Assembly: GCA_040902225.1 (NCBI GenBank)
Contig: JBBDXT010000004.1
Coordinates: 764,965-828,964 of the forward strand
Reading direction: 5' to 3'
Source: Chloroflexota bacterium
GTDB taxonomy: Bacteria; Chloroflexota; Limnocylindria; QHBO01
Length of the DNA: 64,000 nucleotides
Below, in pieces: positions 34,980 through 43,967 of this stretch (the first letter of the stretch is position 1; each line of letters starts with the position of its first letter). The notes below the pieces were generated by a model, which worked only from the letters and a program-made list of their open reading frames with translations, ran no database searches and was not told the DNA's origin. The translations under genes were made by a program, and so were the position numbers.

Positions 34980-35857
34980 CTCAGCTCCTGTCTGCTCGTG
35001 CCCCGTCGCGTGCCGGCCGCATCGGCGGCCAGTTCGACCAGCCGTCGCAGCCGATGGTTCATCGCCGAGCGGCTGATGCCGAGGCTCGACGCAAGCGTAT
35101 CGAGATCGGCGTCAGGCTGGCGCCGTCGTTGCGCGGCCGCTTCGCGCAGCCCATCGGCCAGGCGCTCGAGCTCGCCGACGGCCTCCAGGCGGCCGATCGC
35201 CTGTAGCTGCCGGTCGGCCGCCCGCACCGTGCGCGCCAGGTTCGCCTCCTCGGCATTCAGCAGGCGGTTGAGCCGATTGCGCACGTCCCGGCTGACGCGG
35301 CTCGTCTCGAAGTCGAGCAGGGCGCGGTTGGCGCCGACCAGGCGCAGGAGTCCGGCGATCTCCTCCTGGCCCTTGAGGTAGACCACCTGCCGTCCACGGC
35401 GCTCCATGCGGGAGCTGCGCACCTCACTCGCCTCCAGCAGGCGCTGCAGCTGAACCGCGCTGCGGCGGTCCCGGAGCACGAATTCGACGTGCGGGCCGCC
35501 GGGTCCGCCACTGACCGAGCCGGCGCTGAGCAGCAGGCCTCGGAGGAAGGCCCGGCGATCGCAGGCCCTAGCCGTCACCGGCTCCCACGACGAGGGCAGC
35601 GCGCCCTCGAGTTCGACCCGCAGGTGGTGCCGGCCCGGGCCGTGAGGGGCGGTCGCGGCGGCGCCTGGCGCGGTTGCGGCGACGCCGATCGAGGCCGCCA
35701 GCCGGACCGCGATGCGCGCGGTCGCGTGGTCCAGGGTGCGAACTCCGCCATCGGCGCCGGCCGACTGCAGGAGGCCGACCAGCTCGGCTCGCCGGCAGCA
35801 GGCACGAGCGGGACGGATGCGGGCCAGCTCCCCACGCAGCTCGCTGGCGACCAGCAT
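34976..35857 (-). CDS. whiA: WhiA (DUF199) family DNA-binding regulator
   Basis: The 293-aa protein has the duplicated degenerate LAGLIDADG-like fold (about 1-200, with CCRRAELVGLL and RRAFLRGLLLSAGSVS). A C-terminal helix-turn-helix (about 235-285, LDTLASSLGISRSAMNHRLRRL) follows. In Actinobacteria WhiA controls division and sporulation genes; elsewhere it affects cell division. The order rapZ-yvcK-whiA is the classical conserved cluster. Confidence 0.94.
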   Translation of the reverse strand: MLVASELRGELARIRPARACCRRAELVGLLQSAGADGGVRTLDHATARIAVRLAASIGVAATAPGAAATAPHGPGRHHLRVELEGALPSSWEPVTARACDRRAFLRGLLLSAGSVSGGPGGPHVEFVLRDRRSAVQLQRLLEASEVRSSRMERRGRQVVYLKGQEEIAGLLRLVGANRALLDFETSRVSRDVRNRLNRLLNAEEANLARTVRAADRQLQAIGRLEAVGELERLADGLREAAAQRRRQPDADLDTLASSLGISRSAMNHRLRRLVELAADAAGTRRGTSRQELR

Positions 35858-35869
35858 GCGGTGGCCGCG

Positions 35870-37189
35870 TCAGCCGGCGGAGGCGGTCGGCTGGGAGACC
35901 GTTCGCCGCTGGCGTGGCCGCTCGGCGCGATCCTGCTGCTGGATCCGCATCAGCGCCGCGGCCAGCTTCGCCGGATCGTGCCGGTGCGCATTGTTGACGT
36001 CGACGAGGTCCTCCTCGACGATGGTGACCTCGAACCCCTCGAGGCGCCGTACGTCGACCTGCACCGGCTGCCCCAGCCAGCCGTCGGGGCGCCGCGCCTC
36101 GTGGTTGTCATTCAGCAGGACGTAGTCAAACAGGCCGTCCCCGACGTGCTCGATGAGCGCCTCGAGGTGCTGCGCGGCGGAGTAGAAGCCGGTCTCTCCG
36201 GGCTGCGTCGCGACGTTGCAGACGTAGGCGCGGATCCCGTTCGCCGCCGATACCGCATCGCGAATGTCGCTGATCAGAAGGTTCGGCAGCACGGAGGAAT
36301 AGAGGCTGCCGGGGCCGACCACCACCAGGTCCGCCTCGAGGATCCGCTCGATCGCCTCGGGATTGGCGCGCACGTCGGCAGGCTCGATCGAGACCGTCGC
36401 GATCGGCTCATCGGCGGCGCTGATGGAGGCCTGCCCCAACAGGCGACGGCCCGACTCGAGGGTCGCGGCCAGGTTGAGCGGCACGCTGGTGGCCGGCAGC
36501 ACCTGGCCCCGAACCGCCAGGACGCGGTTCGACTCGCGCACCGCCTCCTCGAAGTCGCCGGTCACCGCAGTCATGGCGGCGATGAACAGGTTCCCGAAGG
36601 CGTGGTCGTCGAGCCCGGAGCCCGGCGGGAATCGGTACTGCATGAGCTGTGTCATGAGCGGCTCGGCATCGGCCAGGGCGGCGATGCAGTTGCGGATGTC
36701 GCCGGGCGGCGCGATCCCCAGCTGCTGGCGCAGGCGGCCGCTGCTTCCGCCGTCATCGGCAAGGGTCACGATGGCGGTGATGTTGGCGGAGTAGCCCTTC
36801 AGGCCACGCAGCAGCGTGGAGAGCCCCGTCCCCCCACCGAGCGCCACGATCCGCGGCCCGCGCGCCAGGTAGCGCTTCGTGTAGAGCACCTCCAGCACCG
36901 AGTCGCCGCGAGTGACGAAGGGCGAGACGATGCTGCGCATCAGCCCCCACACGCCGACCGAGGTGAGCAGAATCCCGCCGAGGGCCACGAGCAAGGCGCG
37001 AACTGGGCGGTCGAGGCCTGCGCCGGTGAGCGTGACGATGAACGAGTCATCGGGCAGGCCGCGATAGAACTCGACCAGCATGATGGCGGCGCCAAGGCCA
37101 AGAACCGTGATCCCGAAGAAGAGGACCAGCAGCCAGCGCTTGAGGTGCATCCCCGGGTAGAGCCAGCGAGGGAGGCGCGGCCGCTTCAT
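35870..37189 (-). CDS. yvcK: YvcK/GlmR-like UDP-sugar-binding regulator with membrane anchor
   Basis: The 439-aa protein has two N-terminal membrane helices (about 18-42 and 65-88). The CofD-like domain follows with RIVALGGGTGLSTLLRGLK, TLADDGGSSGRLRQ, PPGDIRNCIAALA and VVGPGSLYSSVLPNLL. YvcK/GlmR links carbon metabolism and cell-wall precursor supply by binding UDP-GlcNAc. The membrane-anchored form is known from Chloroflexota and some Gram-positives. ATGA overlap with rapZ. Confidence 0.94.
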   Translation of the reverse strand: MKRPRLPRWLYPGMHLKRWLLVLFFGITVLGLGAAIMLVEFYRGLPDDSFIVTLTGAGLDRPVRALLVALGGILLTSVGVWGLMRSIVSPFVTRGDSVLEVLYTKRYLARGPRIVALGGGTGLSTLLRGLKGYSANITAIVTLADDGGSSGRLRQQLGIAPPGDIRNCIAALADAEPLMTQLMQYRFPPGSGLDDHAFGNLFIAAMTAVTGDFEEAVRESNRVLAVRGQVLPATSVPLNLAATLESGRRLLGQASISAADEPIATVSIEPADVRANPEAIERILEADLVVVGPGSLYSSVLPNLLISDIRDAVSAANGIRAYVCNVATQPGETGFYSAAQHLEALIEHVGDGLFDYVLLNDNHEARRPDGWLGQPVQVDVRRLEGFEVTIVEEDLVDVNNAHRHDPAKLAAALMRIQQQDRAERPRQRRTVSQPTASAG

Positions 37190-38133
37190 CGTTCGAGCTC
37201 GCGGTGGAAGACGGCGACGGAGACGCCACCGAGGCTCCCCAGCCGCTCGGCCAGCTCCTCGGCCAGCGCGATCGAGCGGTGGTAGCCGCCGGTGCAGCCG
37301 AGCGCCACCGTCAGCCGGGTCTTGCCCTCCGACCGGTAGGCCGGCACGGTCAGCTGGAGCAGCTCGACAACCAGCTCGATGAATCGGCCGGCGGCCGGCT
37401 GACCGAGCACGTAGTCACGTACCGGGGTCTGGAGCCCCGACAGCGGCTTCAGGTCGGGGACGTAATATGGGTTGGTCAGGAAGCGGACGTCGAAGACGAG
37501 GTCGGCGTCGATCGGGATGCCGAACTTGAAGCCGAAGGTCAGGATGTCGATCAGCAGCTCGTCGGCGGCGCTCTCACGCGGCACGTGGCGGAAGAGCTGC
37601 TCCTTCAGCTGGCCGATCGAGAGGCCGCTGGTATCGATCACCTGGTCGGCGAGCTGCCGGGCGCGGGCGAGGCGCTCCCGCTCCAGCAGAATCCCCGCCT
37701 GCACGCCGCTCCGCGTCTCGAGCGGATGGCGGTGGCGCGTCTCACTGAAGCGGCTGACCAGGACCGCGTCGCTCGCCTCCAGGTAGAGGACCTGCATCGG
37801 AACGCCCCGTTCGGCGAGCGCGGCGCGCGCCGCCTCGATGGCCGGGGCCGGATCGCCGGCCCGGATGTCGAGCACCAGGGCCACGTTGCGAAACCGGGCC
37901 GGGTCCTCGTCGCGCAGGGCCAGGAAGCGATCCAGCAGGTCGGGCGGAAGGTTGTCGACGCAGTAGTAGCCGAGATCCTCGAACAGCTTGCTGGCCTGGC
38001 TCTTGCCAGCACCCGACAGCCCGCTGATGACCACCACCTGACCATCGCTGCCTGCCCGGGTGGCGCGTCCGGTCGCCTCGGCGCGAGTCCGCGGGACGGT
38101 CGCCGGGGCGGCGGGACCTGCTGCTCGTGCCAT
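37186..38133 (-). CDS. rapZ: RapZ/YvcJ-family nucleotide-binding protein
   Basis: The 315-aa protein has a Pro/Ala/Arg-rich 30-residue extension. Walker A VVISGLSGAGKSQASKLFED is followed by YYCVDNLPPDLL, VFDVRFLTNPYYV, and the conserved C-terminal GCTGGYHRSIALAEELA. In E. coli RapZ controls GlmS RNA decay and senses GlcN6P; in Firmicutes the homologue YvcJ has GTPase/ATPase activity. It heads the rapZ-yvcK-whiA-tpiA-gpmI-secG run; a TATACT box at 38169..38164 is a likely -10. Confidence 0.94.
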   Translation of the reverse strand: MARAAGPAAPATVPRTRAEATGRATRAGSDGQVVVISGLSGAGKSQASKLFEDLGYYCVDNLPPDLLDRFLALRDEDPARFRNVALVLDIRAGDPAPAIEAARAALAERGVPMQVLYLEASDAVLVSRFSETRHRHPLETRSGVQAGILLERERLARARQLADQVIDTSGLSIGQLKEQLFRHVPRESAADELLIDILTFGFKFGIPIDADLVFDVRFLTNPYYVPDLKPLSGLQTPVRDYVLGQPAAGRFIELVVELLQLTVPAYRSEGKTRLTVALGCTGGYHRSIALAEELAERLGSLGGVSVAVFHRELER

Positions 38134-38172
38134 GCGCCCTCCTCGTCGCCGGGATCGAGGTCGAGTATAGCC

Positions 38173-39147
38173 TCAGCCAGCCTCGAGACCGGAGAGGCCG
38201 GCCAGCAGTCCGGCGACCGTAGCCGCCGCGCTGTCATGCAGCGCGTCGAGGTCGTAGCCGCCTTCGAGGGTGAGCGCAATGCCCCCAACCCCACCGGCTC
38301 GCGCCATGCGCCCGACCGCCTCGGCCACGCTCCGGTAGCCGGCCGCCGTCACCTCGAGCTGGGCCAGCGGGTCAAGCCGATGGGCGTCGTAGCCGGCCGA
38401 GACCAGGATCGCGGCGGGGGCGAATGCCTCGACCGCGGGCAGGAGCCGCGTCAGCCAGGCCTCGGTGAAGGCATCGTCGCCGCTCCCTGGGGCGAGTGGA
38501 ACGTTATGCTTGCTGCCGAGCCCCGGACCCGTCCCCCGCTCCGCGGCTTCGCCGCTCCCTGGGTAGAGCGGCATCTGGTGGGTCGAGGCGTAGCACAGGT
38601 CGGGATCGCCATCGAAGATCGACTGCGTGCCGTCGCCGTGATGCACGTCCCAGTCGAGGATCGCGATCCGTTGGGCGAGGCCGGAGGCTCGCAGGGCGAG
38701 TGCCGCCACGGACACGTTGTTCAGCAGGCAGAAGCCGGCTGCCCGATTGCGGCGGGCATGGTGCCCGGGCGGACGCACCGCGGCGAAGGCCACGTCAACA
38801 TCCCCCGCCGCGGCAGCGCGCGCCGCCTGGATCGTGACTCCCGCGGCCAGGCGCGCGGCCACCATCGAGTCCGGGCCGATGAACGTATCCGGGTCGATCC
38901 AGCCGCCACCCTCACGTGCCACTTCGTCGAGCAGCGCGAGGAACGGCGCAGGGTGCACTCGCTCCAGATCGGCCGCCTCTGCGGGCTCGACCGCAGGTCG
39001 CCCGAGGCTCGCCCCTGCAGAGGCGGCGCCATCGGCGACTCCCGACGCTGCGGCCGACAGGCGTTCCGGTCGCTCGGGATGGGCCGGCGGACGGTGCCCC
39101 GCCATCGCCTCGTCGGTGAGCAGCAGCACGCGACCGCCGGTGGCCAT
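38173..39147 (-). CDS. Histone deacetylase-family (class II HDAC/AcuC-like) amidohydrolase
   Basis: The 324-aa protein has the zinc deacetylase landmarks: HPERPERL, VRPPGHHA with tandem His, GFCLLNNVSVAA, ILDWDVHHGDGTQSIF (zinc ligands), SAGYDAHRLDPL and TLEGGYDL. Likely substrates are acetylated proteins or polyamines (acetylpolyamine amidohydrolase/AcuC-like); sequence alone cannot decide. It begins 5 bp after tatC and is probably in the tat operon. Confidence 0.92.
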   Translation of the reverse strand: MATGGRVLLLTDEAMAGHRPPAHPERPERLSAAASGVADGAASAGASLGRPAVEPAEAADLERVHPAPFLALLDEVAREGGGWIDPDTFIGPDSMVAARLAAGVTIQAARAAAAGDVDVAFAAVRPPGHHARRNRAAGFCLLNNVSVAALALRASGLAQRIAILDWDVHHGDGTQSIFDGDPDLCYASTHQMPLYPGSGEAAERGTGPGLGSKHNVPLAPGSGDDAFTEAWLTRLLPAVEAFAPAAILVSAGYDAHRLDPLAQLEVTAAGYRSVAEAVGRMARAGGVGGIALTLEGGYDLDALHDSAAATVAGLLAGLSGLEAG

Positions 39148-39152
39148 CGGTC

Positions 39153-39863
39153 CTAGCGCCGGATCATGCGGATGATCAGCAGCGACCCCTCGAACAGCAG
39201 GAACATCACGCCCGACAGGATGAGCGGCGAGATCGGGTCGCTGCCGGGGGTCAGCACGATGGCGAAGAGGACGATCGCGAGGATCGCCCATCGGCGTCGT
39301 GAGGCAAGGCGGCGGTGGTTCAGGATCCCCACCCGCGCCAGGCCGATGAGCACGATCGGGAACTCCAGGACCAGGCCGAAGGCCAGCATCATGGTCGTCA
39401 CGAAGCCGACGTAGGCGTCGATGGTCAGGTTCGGGCTGGCGAGCCCCACGGAGAAGTCGAGCAGGAAGCGCAACGTGTACGGGATGACGAGATAGCCGAC
39501 CACCACCCCGACCACGAAGAGCGCCATGGCGGCGATGATCACGGGCCAGATGAAGCGACGCTCGCGCTTGGTGAGGCCCGGCGCCACGAAGCGCCAGAGC
39601 TGGAACAGGATCACCGGCATGGCGATCCCGATGCCCAGGAAGCCGGCGATCTTCAGCTGGGCGGAGAGTGGTTCCGCCGGACTCAGGAAGAAGAGCTCGC
39701 GGTAGCCGTCCGGCAGCTGGTCGCGCAGGATGATCAGTACCTGGCGCGAGATGACGAAGCCGCCGATCGCGGCGACCAGGATCGATGCCACGATGATGAT
39801 CAGGCGGCGGCGCAGCTCGCCGAGATGCTCGATGAGGCTCATCGTCGGGCCTTCGTCGGTCAC
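39153..39863 (-). CDS. tatC: Sec-independent protein translocase TatC
   Basis: The 236-aa, six-helix protein has the N-terminal signature SLIEHLGELRRRL (first cytoplasmic loop) and the conserved central FGLVLEFPIVL. It receives twin-arginine signal peptides and forms the Tat receptor. GTG at 39863 is taken as start; an internal ATG eight codons in is possible. It is 55 bp downstream of tatA. Confidence 0.95.
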   Translation of the reverse strand: MTDEGPTMSLIEHLGELRRRLIIIVASILVAAIGGFVISRQVLIILRDQLPDGYRELFFLSPAEPLSAQLKIAGFLGIGIAMPVILFQLWRFVAPGLTKRERRFIWPVIIAAMALFVVGVVVGYLVIPYTLRFLLDFSVGLASPNLTIDAYVGFVTTMMLAFGLVLEFPIVLIGLARVGILNHRRLASRRRWAILAIVLFAIVLTPGSDPISPLILSGVMFLLFEGSLLIIRMIRR

Positions 39864-39918
39864 GCGTGCCTCATCTGCAGGTCATCGCCTCCCCCACCCG
39901 CTCAGACCCGGGGCTGGG

Positions 39919-40137
39919 TCAGGCCTGTGGCTTGTCGTCCGTGGTCGACGGCTCGGGGGGCGGGGCCGACTTGTTCGGCTCGCCGCGAATCGAGCTCTCG
40001 AGGTCGTTCGACGCCTTGCGGAACTCGCGCACGCCGCGGCCGATGGCGTTGCCGATGTCCGGCAGCTTGCCCGGGCCGAAGACGATCAGCACGACCACGA
40101 GCAGGATGATGAGCTCAGGCCAACCGATGGGTCCCAT
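39919..40137 (-). CDS. tatA: Sec-independent protein translocase TatA
   Basis: The 72-aa protein has one N-terminal helix (LIILLVVVLIVFGPGKLP), the FGPxKLP hinge, an amphipathic helix (IGNAIGRGVREFRKA) and an acidic/Pro tail. It is the pore-forming Tat subunit, directly upstream of tatC. No tatB is present, consistent with a TatAC system. Confidence 0.95.
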   Translation of the reverse strand: MGPIGWPELIILLVVVLIVFGPGKLPDIGNAIGRGVREFRKASNDLESSIRGEPNKSAPPPEPSTTDDKPQA

Positions 40138-40188
40138 GTGCTTGGCGGTTCCTCGTTGGCGGCGCGAGTCGCGCCGGGTGGCGTGGCG

Positions 40189-41019
40189 CTAGGCCGGCAG
40201 TGTAGCACCGGCCTCCTGCATGCGGCCGAGCCACGACTGGGCCGATGAGGCCGCGGCGGAGCGCCATCCATCGCCGCGCGATGCAGCCGCGATGCCGCGC
40301 GAGATGCTGACCAGCCCGGGCGCCGCTGTGCCGCGGCAATGTGCCAGTGCGGCCGCCAGATCGCCATCCTGGGCGCCGACACCGGGGACAAGGAAGCCGA
40401 GCGCGGGAACGAGCCGCCGAAGCCGCGCCAGCTCGGCCGGCGCGGTGGCCCCGACGACGAGCCCAACCCGTCCATCGGTCCACCTGCCGGCGGCCCAGGC
40501 CGCCACGTGCTCATGCAGCGGAGCACTGCCGATCAGCATGTCCTGCAGCGTGCCGGCACTCGGGTTGGTCGTGCGCGTGACGAGGTAGACGACCCGCCCC
40601 GGATAGGCCAGGAACGGCTCGACGGTGTCCTCGCCGAGGTACGGCGACAGCGTCACCGCGTCCGCCCCGAGCAGGCCGAAGAGGGAGGCTGCGTAGCGTT
40701 CGGCTGTCGAGCCGATGTCCCCGCGTTTGGCGTCGAGCACCAGGAAATGGTCGGCTGGCAGGTCGGCGACGAGGCGTTCGAGCGCAGCCCAGCCGGACGA
40801 GCCGAAGGCCTCGAAGAAGGCGACGTTGACCTTCACCGCCACCGCGTATTCGGACGCGGCCTCGACCAGGCCGCGCGCGAAGCGCTCAATCCCTGAAACG
40901 TCGCGCGGCAGCTCGTCGGGCAATGTATCCGGATGGGGATCGATCCCCAGGCAGAGGGGCGCGCCGAGCCGGGCAATTCGTGCACGAAGCCGGTCGAGGG
41001 GATCCGGTCGATCGCTCAT
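40189..41019 (-). CDS. pyrF: Orotidine 5'-phosphate decarboxylase, long (subfamily 2) type
   Basis: Final step of UMP synthesis. The 276-aa TIM barrel has the catalytic array VLDAKRGDIGSTAERYA (Lys-Asp charge network) and LGFLVPGVGAQDGD at the phosphate-binding end, as in the PyrF subfamily 2 of Actinobacteria and Chloroflexota. ATG overlaps the recJ stop (ATGA). Confidence 0.95.
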   Translation of the reverse strand: MSDRPDPLDRLRARIARLGAPLCLGIDPHPDTLPDELPRDVSGIERFARGLVEAASEYAVAVKVNVAFFEAFGSSGWAALERLVADLPADHFLVLDAKRGDIGSTAERYAASLFGLLGADAVTLSPYLGEDTVEPFLAYPGRVVYLVTRTTNPSAGTLQDMLIGSAPLHEHVAAWAAGRWTDGRVGLVVGATAPAELARLRRLVPALGFLVPGVGAQDGDLAAALAHCRGTAAPGLVSISRGIAAASRGDGWRSAAASSAQSWLGRMQEAGATLPA

Positions 41020-42800
41020 CTGGCAGACGACACCTCGAGCGGTGCTGCCTCTCCCACCGGGATGGGCGCGGTGCTGGCGGCGATGCGCCGCGCGGCGAGC
41101 GGGCTGACCGTCGCCTCGGCGTAGTCGACCACACGGATGCGCAGGCGAGGCAGTCCCTGGAAGAGGTCCCGCTCCAGGGTCCCGACCAGGTCGAGCGCGA
41201 CACCGGGCTCCGGCAGGGCCCGATCCGGCGGAGTCCCGAAGGCGATCGCATCGAACACCTCCGCGCCACGGCGCATCCGCAGAGCGACGTGATCTCCGGT
41301 GGCGCCGACGCGCCGCGCATCGGCGACCTGGAGTCCGGTCACTGCCAGCAGCGGTTCGACATGGCCTGGCCCGAACGGCGCCAGCCGGGCAATCTCCTCG
41401 GCGAGCGGCCAGCCGAGGTGCATCGCGGGCAGCACCAGGTCGACCATCAGCGCGGTGGCCCGCTCGGCGGGTCGCTCGGGATCGGGCGGGAACGGGCGCG
41501 GCAGGGCAGCAAAGGCGGCGACGAACTCGGCCCAGCCGTCGATCCGCAGGCTGAAGCCCCCTGCTGACGGATGGCCGCCGCGCTTGAGAAGCAGCGGAGC
41601 ACAGGCCTCCAGCGCGAGGGCAACGTGAAAGTCGACGGGGGCCCGGACCGATCCCCGCAGCTCGTCCTCCACCGCTGCGGCCACGGCCACCGGCCGTCCG
41701 AGCGTCTCGACCAGCTGATTCGCCACCAGCCCGAGCACGCCGGGCGCCCAGCCATCTCCGCGCAGAGCGAGCGGCCCGTGGCCAGGTTGCGTGGCGGCCA
41801 GTGCCACGGCCGCCTCGATGGTCGCGGCCGTGATGGCGCGCCTCTCAGCGTTCACCGCCTCGAGTGCCTCCGCGATCCGCTCCGCGGCGACTGGGTCCTC
41901 CTCGAGCATCAGTGACATGGCGAGCTCCGCGTCAGCGATGCGGCCGGCGGCGTTGATCCGCGGCGCGACCCCGAAGGCGAGATCCCGCGCGGTCGGCTCG
42001 GTGGGGATCTCCGCCGACCGGGCCAGCAGGGCACGAAGACCCGGTCGCGAGGTCACGGCCAGCTCGTCGAGGCCCAGCCGCACGATGGCACGACTCTCGC
42101 CCGTCATGGGAGCCATGTCGGCGATCGTGCCAATGGCCGCCACGCCCGCAAGGTCCGCGGCGGCCTGGCCGCGGCGCGTCAGCAGCGCCGACGCCAGCTT
42201 GAAGGCGAGGCCGGCGCCGGTCAGGTCGGGATCGGGATACGCGCAGTCCGGGCGGTGCGGGTCGACCACGGCGACCGCTCGCGGCAGGGGGCCAGATGGG
42301 AGATGGTGATCCGTCACGATCACCTCCATGCCCAGCCCGCGCGCTTCCTCGACCTCCGTCGCGCTGGTCACGCCACAGTCACAGGTGATGAGCAGGGTGA
42401 CCCCCGCCGCCGCCAGGCGCTCGAGGCCAACACGCGAGAGCCCGTACCCCTCGGCCAGGCGGGACGGCACGTGGCGCAGCGGCTCGACTCCCAGGGCCCG
42501 CAGAGCGAGCACCCAGACCACCACCGCCGTCATCCCATCGGCGTCATAGTCACCCCAGATCGCGATCCGCTCCCCCGCCTCGATGGCCCGCTCGATACGA
42601 TCGAGCGCCACATCGGCATCGGCCATCAGCGAGATGTCATGCAGCGATGCCTCGCCCGCATGCAGGAAGCGGCCAAGCTGTTCGTCGTCGCGGAAGCCGC
42701 GACGGGCCAGCAGGGTCGCCAGTGGGCGCCCGAAGCCGGCGAACGGCGGAGGCTCCGGAAACGGCTCCGGCAGCAGCCATTCGAGGCGCGGGACGATCAC
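41016..42800 (-). CDS. recJ: Single-stranded-DNA-specific exonuclease RecJ
   Basis: A 5'-3' exonuclease of recombination and mismatch repair. The 594-aa protein has the DHH phosphoesterase motifs WGDYDADGM, ITCDCGVT, VTDHHLP and VDPHRPDC, the DHHA1 motif KRGGHPSAGGFSLRI, and a C-terminal OB fold. The start is GTG. pyrF follows with a 4-nt overlap. Confidence 0.95.
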   Translation of the reverse strand: MIVPRLEWLLPEPFPEPPPFAGFGRPLATLLARRGFRDDEQLGRFLHAGEASLHDISLMADADVALDRIERAIEAGERIAIWGDYDADGMTAVVVWVLALRALGVEPLRHVPSRLAEGYGLSRVGLERLAAAGVTLLITCDCGVTSATEVEEARGLGMEVIVTDHHLPSGPLPRAVAVVDPHRPDCAYPDPDLTGAGLAFKLASALLTRRGQAAADLAGVAAIGTIADMAPMTGESRAIVRLGLDELAVTSRPGLRALLARSAEIPTEPTARDLAFGVAPRINAAGRIADAELAMSLMLEEDPVAAERIAEALEAVNAERRAITAATIEAAVALAATQPGHGPLALRGDGWAPGVLGLVANQLVETLGRPVAVAAAVEDELRGSVRAPVDFHVALALEACAPLLLKRGGHPSAGGFSLRIDGWAEFVAAFAALPRPFPPDPERPAERATALMVDLVLPAMHLGWPLAEEIARLAPFGPGHVEPLLAVTGLQVADARRVGATGDHVALRMRRGAEVFDAIAFGTPPDRALPEPGVALDLVGTLERDLFQGLPRLRIRVVDYAEATVSPLAARRIAASTAPIPVGEAAPLEVSSAR

Positions 42801-42871
42801 CCGGTCATGGTAGCCGCGACGGGCTTACCCGGGACGGATCGGCCGGTTATCGCCCGTCGTCAGCGGGCGAG

Positions 42872-43963
42872 TCAGCGAGCGGCCGGGCGTGCCTTGCGAG
42901 CGGCGTCGAGCGCGCGTGCCTTGCGTCGCGAGTCCCACTCGTACCAGGCTGCGAGCAGCTGGCTGGCGTTGAAGATGGACGAGTAGGTGCCGCTGATGAC
43001 GCCGATCAGCAGCGCCAGCGTGAAGGTTCGAATCGTGGCCGGACCGAGCAGCAGCAGGGCGGAGAGCGTCACCACCACGGTCAGACTGGTGTTGATGGAG
43101 CGACCCAGCGTCTGCAGGATCGAGTGGTTGACGATGGCGCCGAACGGCTCGCCGGCATGACGCACCCGGTTCTCCCGGATGCGGTCGAAGACCACGATCG
43201 TGTCGTGGACCGAGAAGCCGATGATGGTCAGCAGGGCGGTGACGAAGAGCGCGTCGAACTCGAGGCCGAAGAAGTAGCCGAGCATCGCGAAGATGCCGAC
43301 CACCACGATCACGTCGTGCAGCAGCGCGATGATTGCGGCGGTGCCGTAACGGAACCCGAAGCGGACCCACAGATATCCCAGGATGAAGAGCTCGCCGATC
43401 ACGATCAGGATGATCGAGCTCCGGATCAGCTCCGATCCGACCGTCGGTCCAACGGTGATGACGCTGCGCGGCTCCCCTTCGCCGAATCGGGCGATCAACT
43501 GCTTCTCGAGGTCATCGAACGGGGTCCCGGGGATCACCGGCACGGGGGTCGCGCTGGGCGTCGGGCTGGGCGATGGCGAGGGCGTCTCCGTGCCGCTCGG
43601 CTCGGGTGTCGGGCTTGGGGATGGCGAGGGCGTCTCTCCCGAGGGGAGAGGCGTCGGGGTGGGTGCCTGCGACACGCTGGGGATCGGTGTCGAGGGCGGC
43701 AGCAGGTCGATCGGGTCGGTCCGGATCTCGAGGAAGCCGTCACCGGCGTCGCGGACGATCGCCTCTGGATGGCCGAGTTCGACAAGGGCGGCCTGCACCT
43801 CGACCGCCGTTGGCCGCTCGGCGTAGCGAACCTGCCAGACCGTCCCGCCGGTGTAGTCGATCGACGGCTTCAGGCCGCCGAGCAGGATGAAGATCAGCCC
43901 GGGGATGGTGATCAGCGCGCTGAAGGCGAAGTACCAGTTGCGCTTGCCGACGATGTCATACAT
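42872..43963 (-). CDS. secF: Protein translocase subunit SecF with Pro/Ser/Thr-rich insertion
   Basis: The 363-aa protein has one N-terminal helix, a large extracytoplasmic domain and five C-terminal helices with the signature GFSVHDTIVVFDRIREN. SecDF uses proton motive force to pull substrates out of SecYEG. The extracytoplasmic loop carries a low-complexity stretch of about 45 residues rich in TP and SP dipeptides (about 95-148), absent from ordinary SecF and encoded by two imperfect 29-bp direct repeats. It lies 4 bp after secD. Confidence 0.94.
   Translation of the reverse strand: MYDIVGKRNWYFAFSALITIPGLIFILLGGLKPSIDYTGGTVWQVRYAERPTAVEVQAALVELGHPEAIVRDAGDGFLEIRTDPIDLLPPSTPIPSVSQAPTPTPLPSGETPSPSPSPTPEPSGTETPSPSPSPTPSATPVPVIPGTPFDDLEKQLIARFGEGEPRSVITVGPTVGSELIRSSIILIVIGELFILGYLWVRFGFRYGTAAIIALLHDVIVVVGIFAMLGYFFGLEFDALFVTALLTIIGFSVHDTIVVFDRIRENRVRHAGEPFGAIVNHSILQTLGRSINTSLTVVVTLSALLLLGPATIRTFTLALLIGVISGTYSSIFNASQLLAAWYEWDSRRKARALDAARKARPAAR
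43560..43636. repeat. Two 29-bp direct repeats in secF
   Basis: 43560-43588 and 43608-43636 are identical except for two bases. They encode repeated Pro/Ser-rich sequence, consistent with expansion by slippage or unequal recombination inside secF. Confidence 0.85.
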
Positions 43964-43967
43964 GTCG

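Noticed and set aside
43550-43670. CRISPR-like repeated sequence
   Set aside because: Only two imperfect direct repeats, in frame within secF; no spacer structure. No CRISPR array found anywhere in the window.
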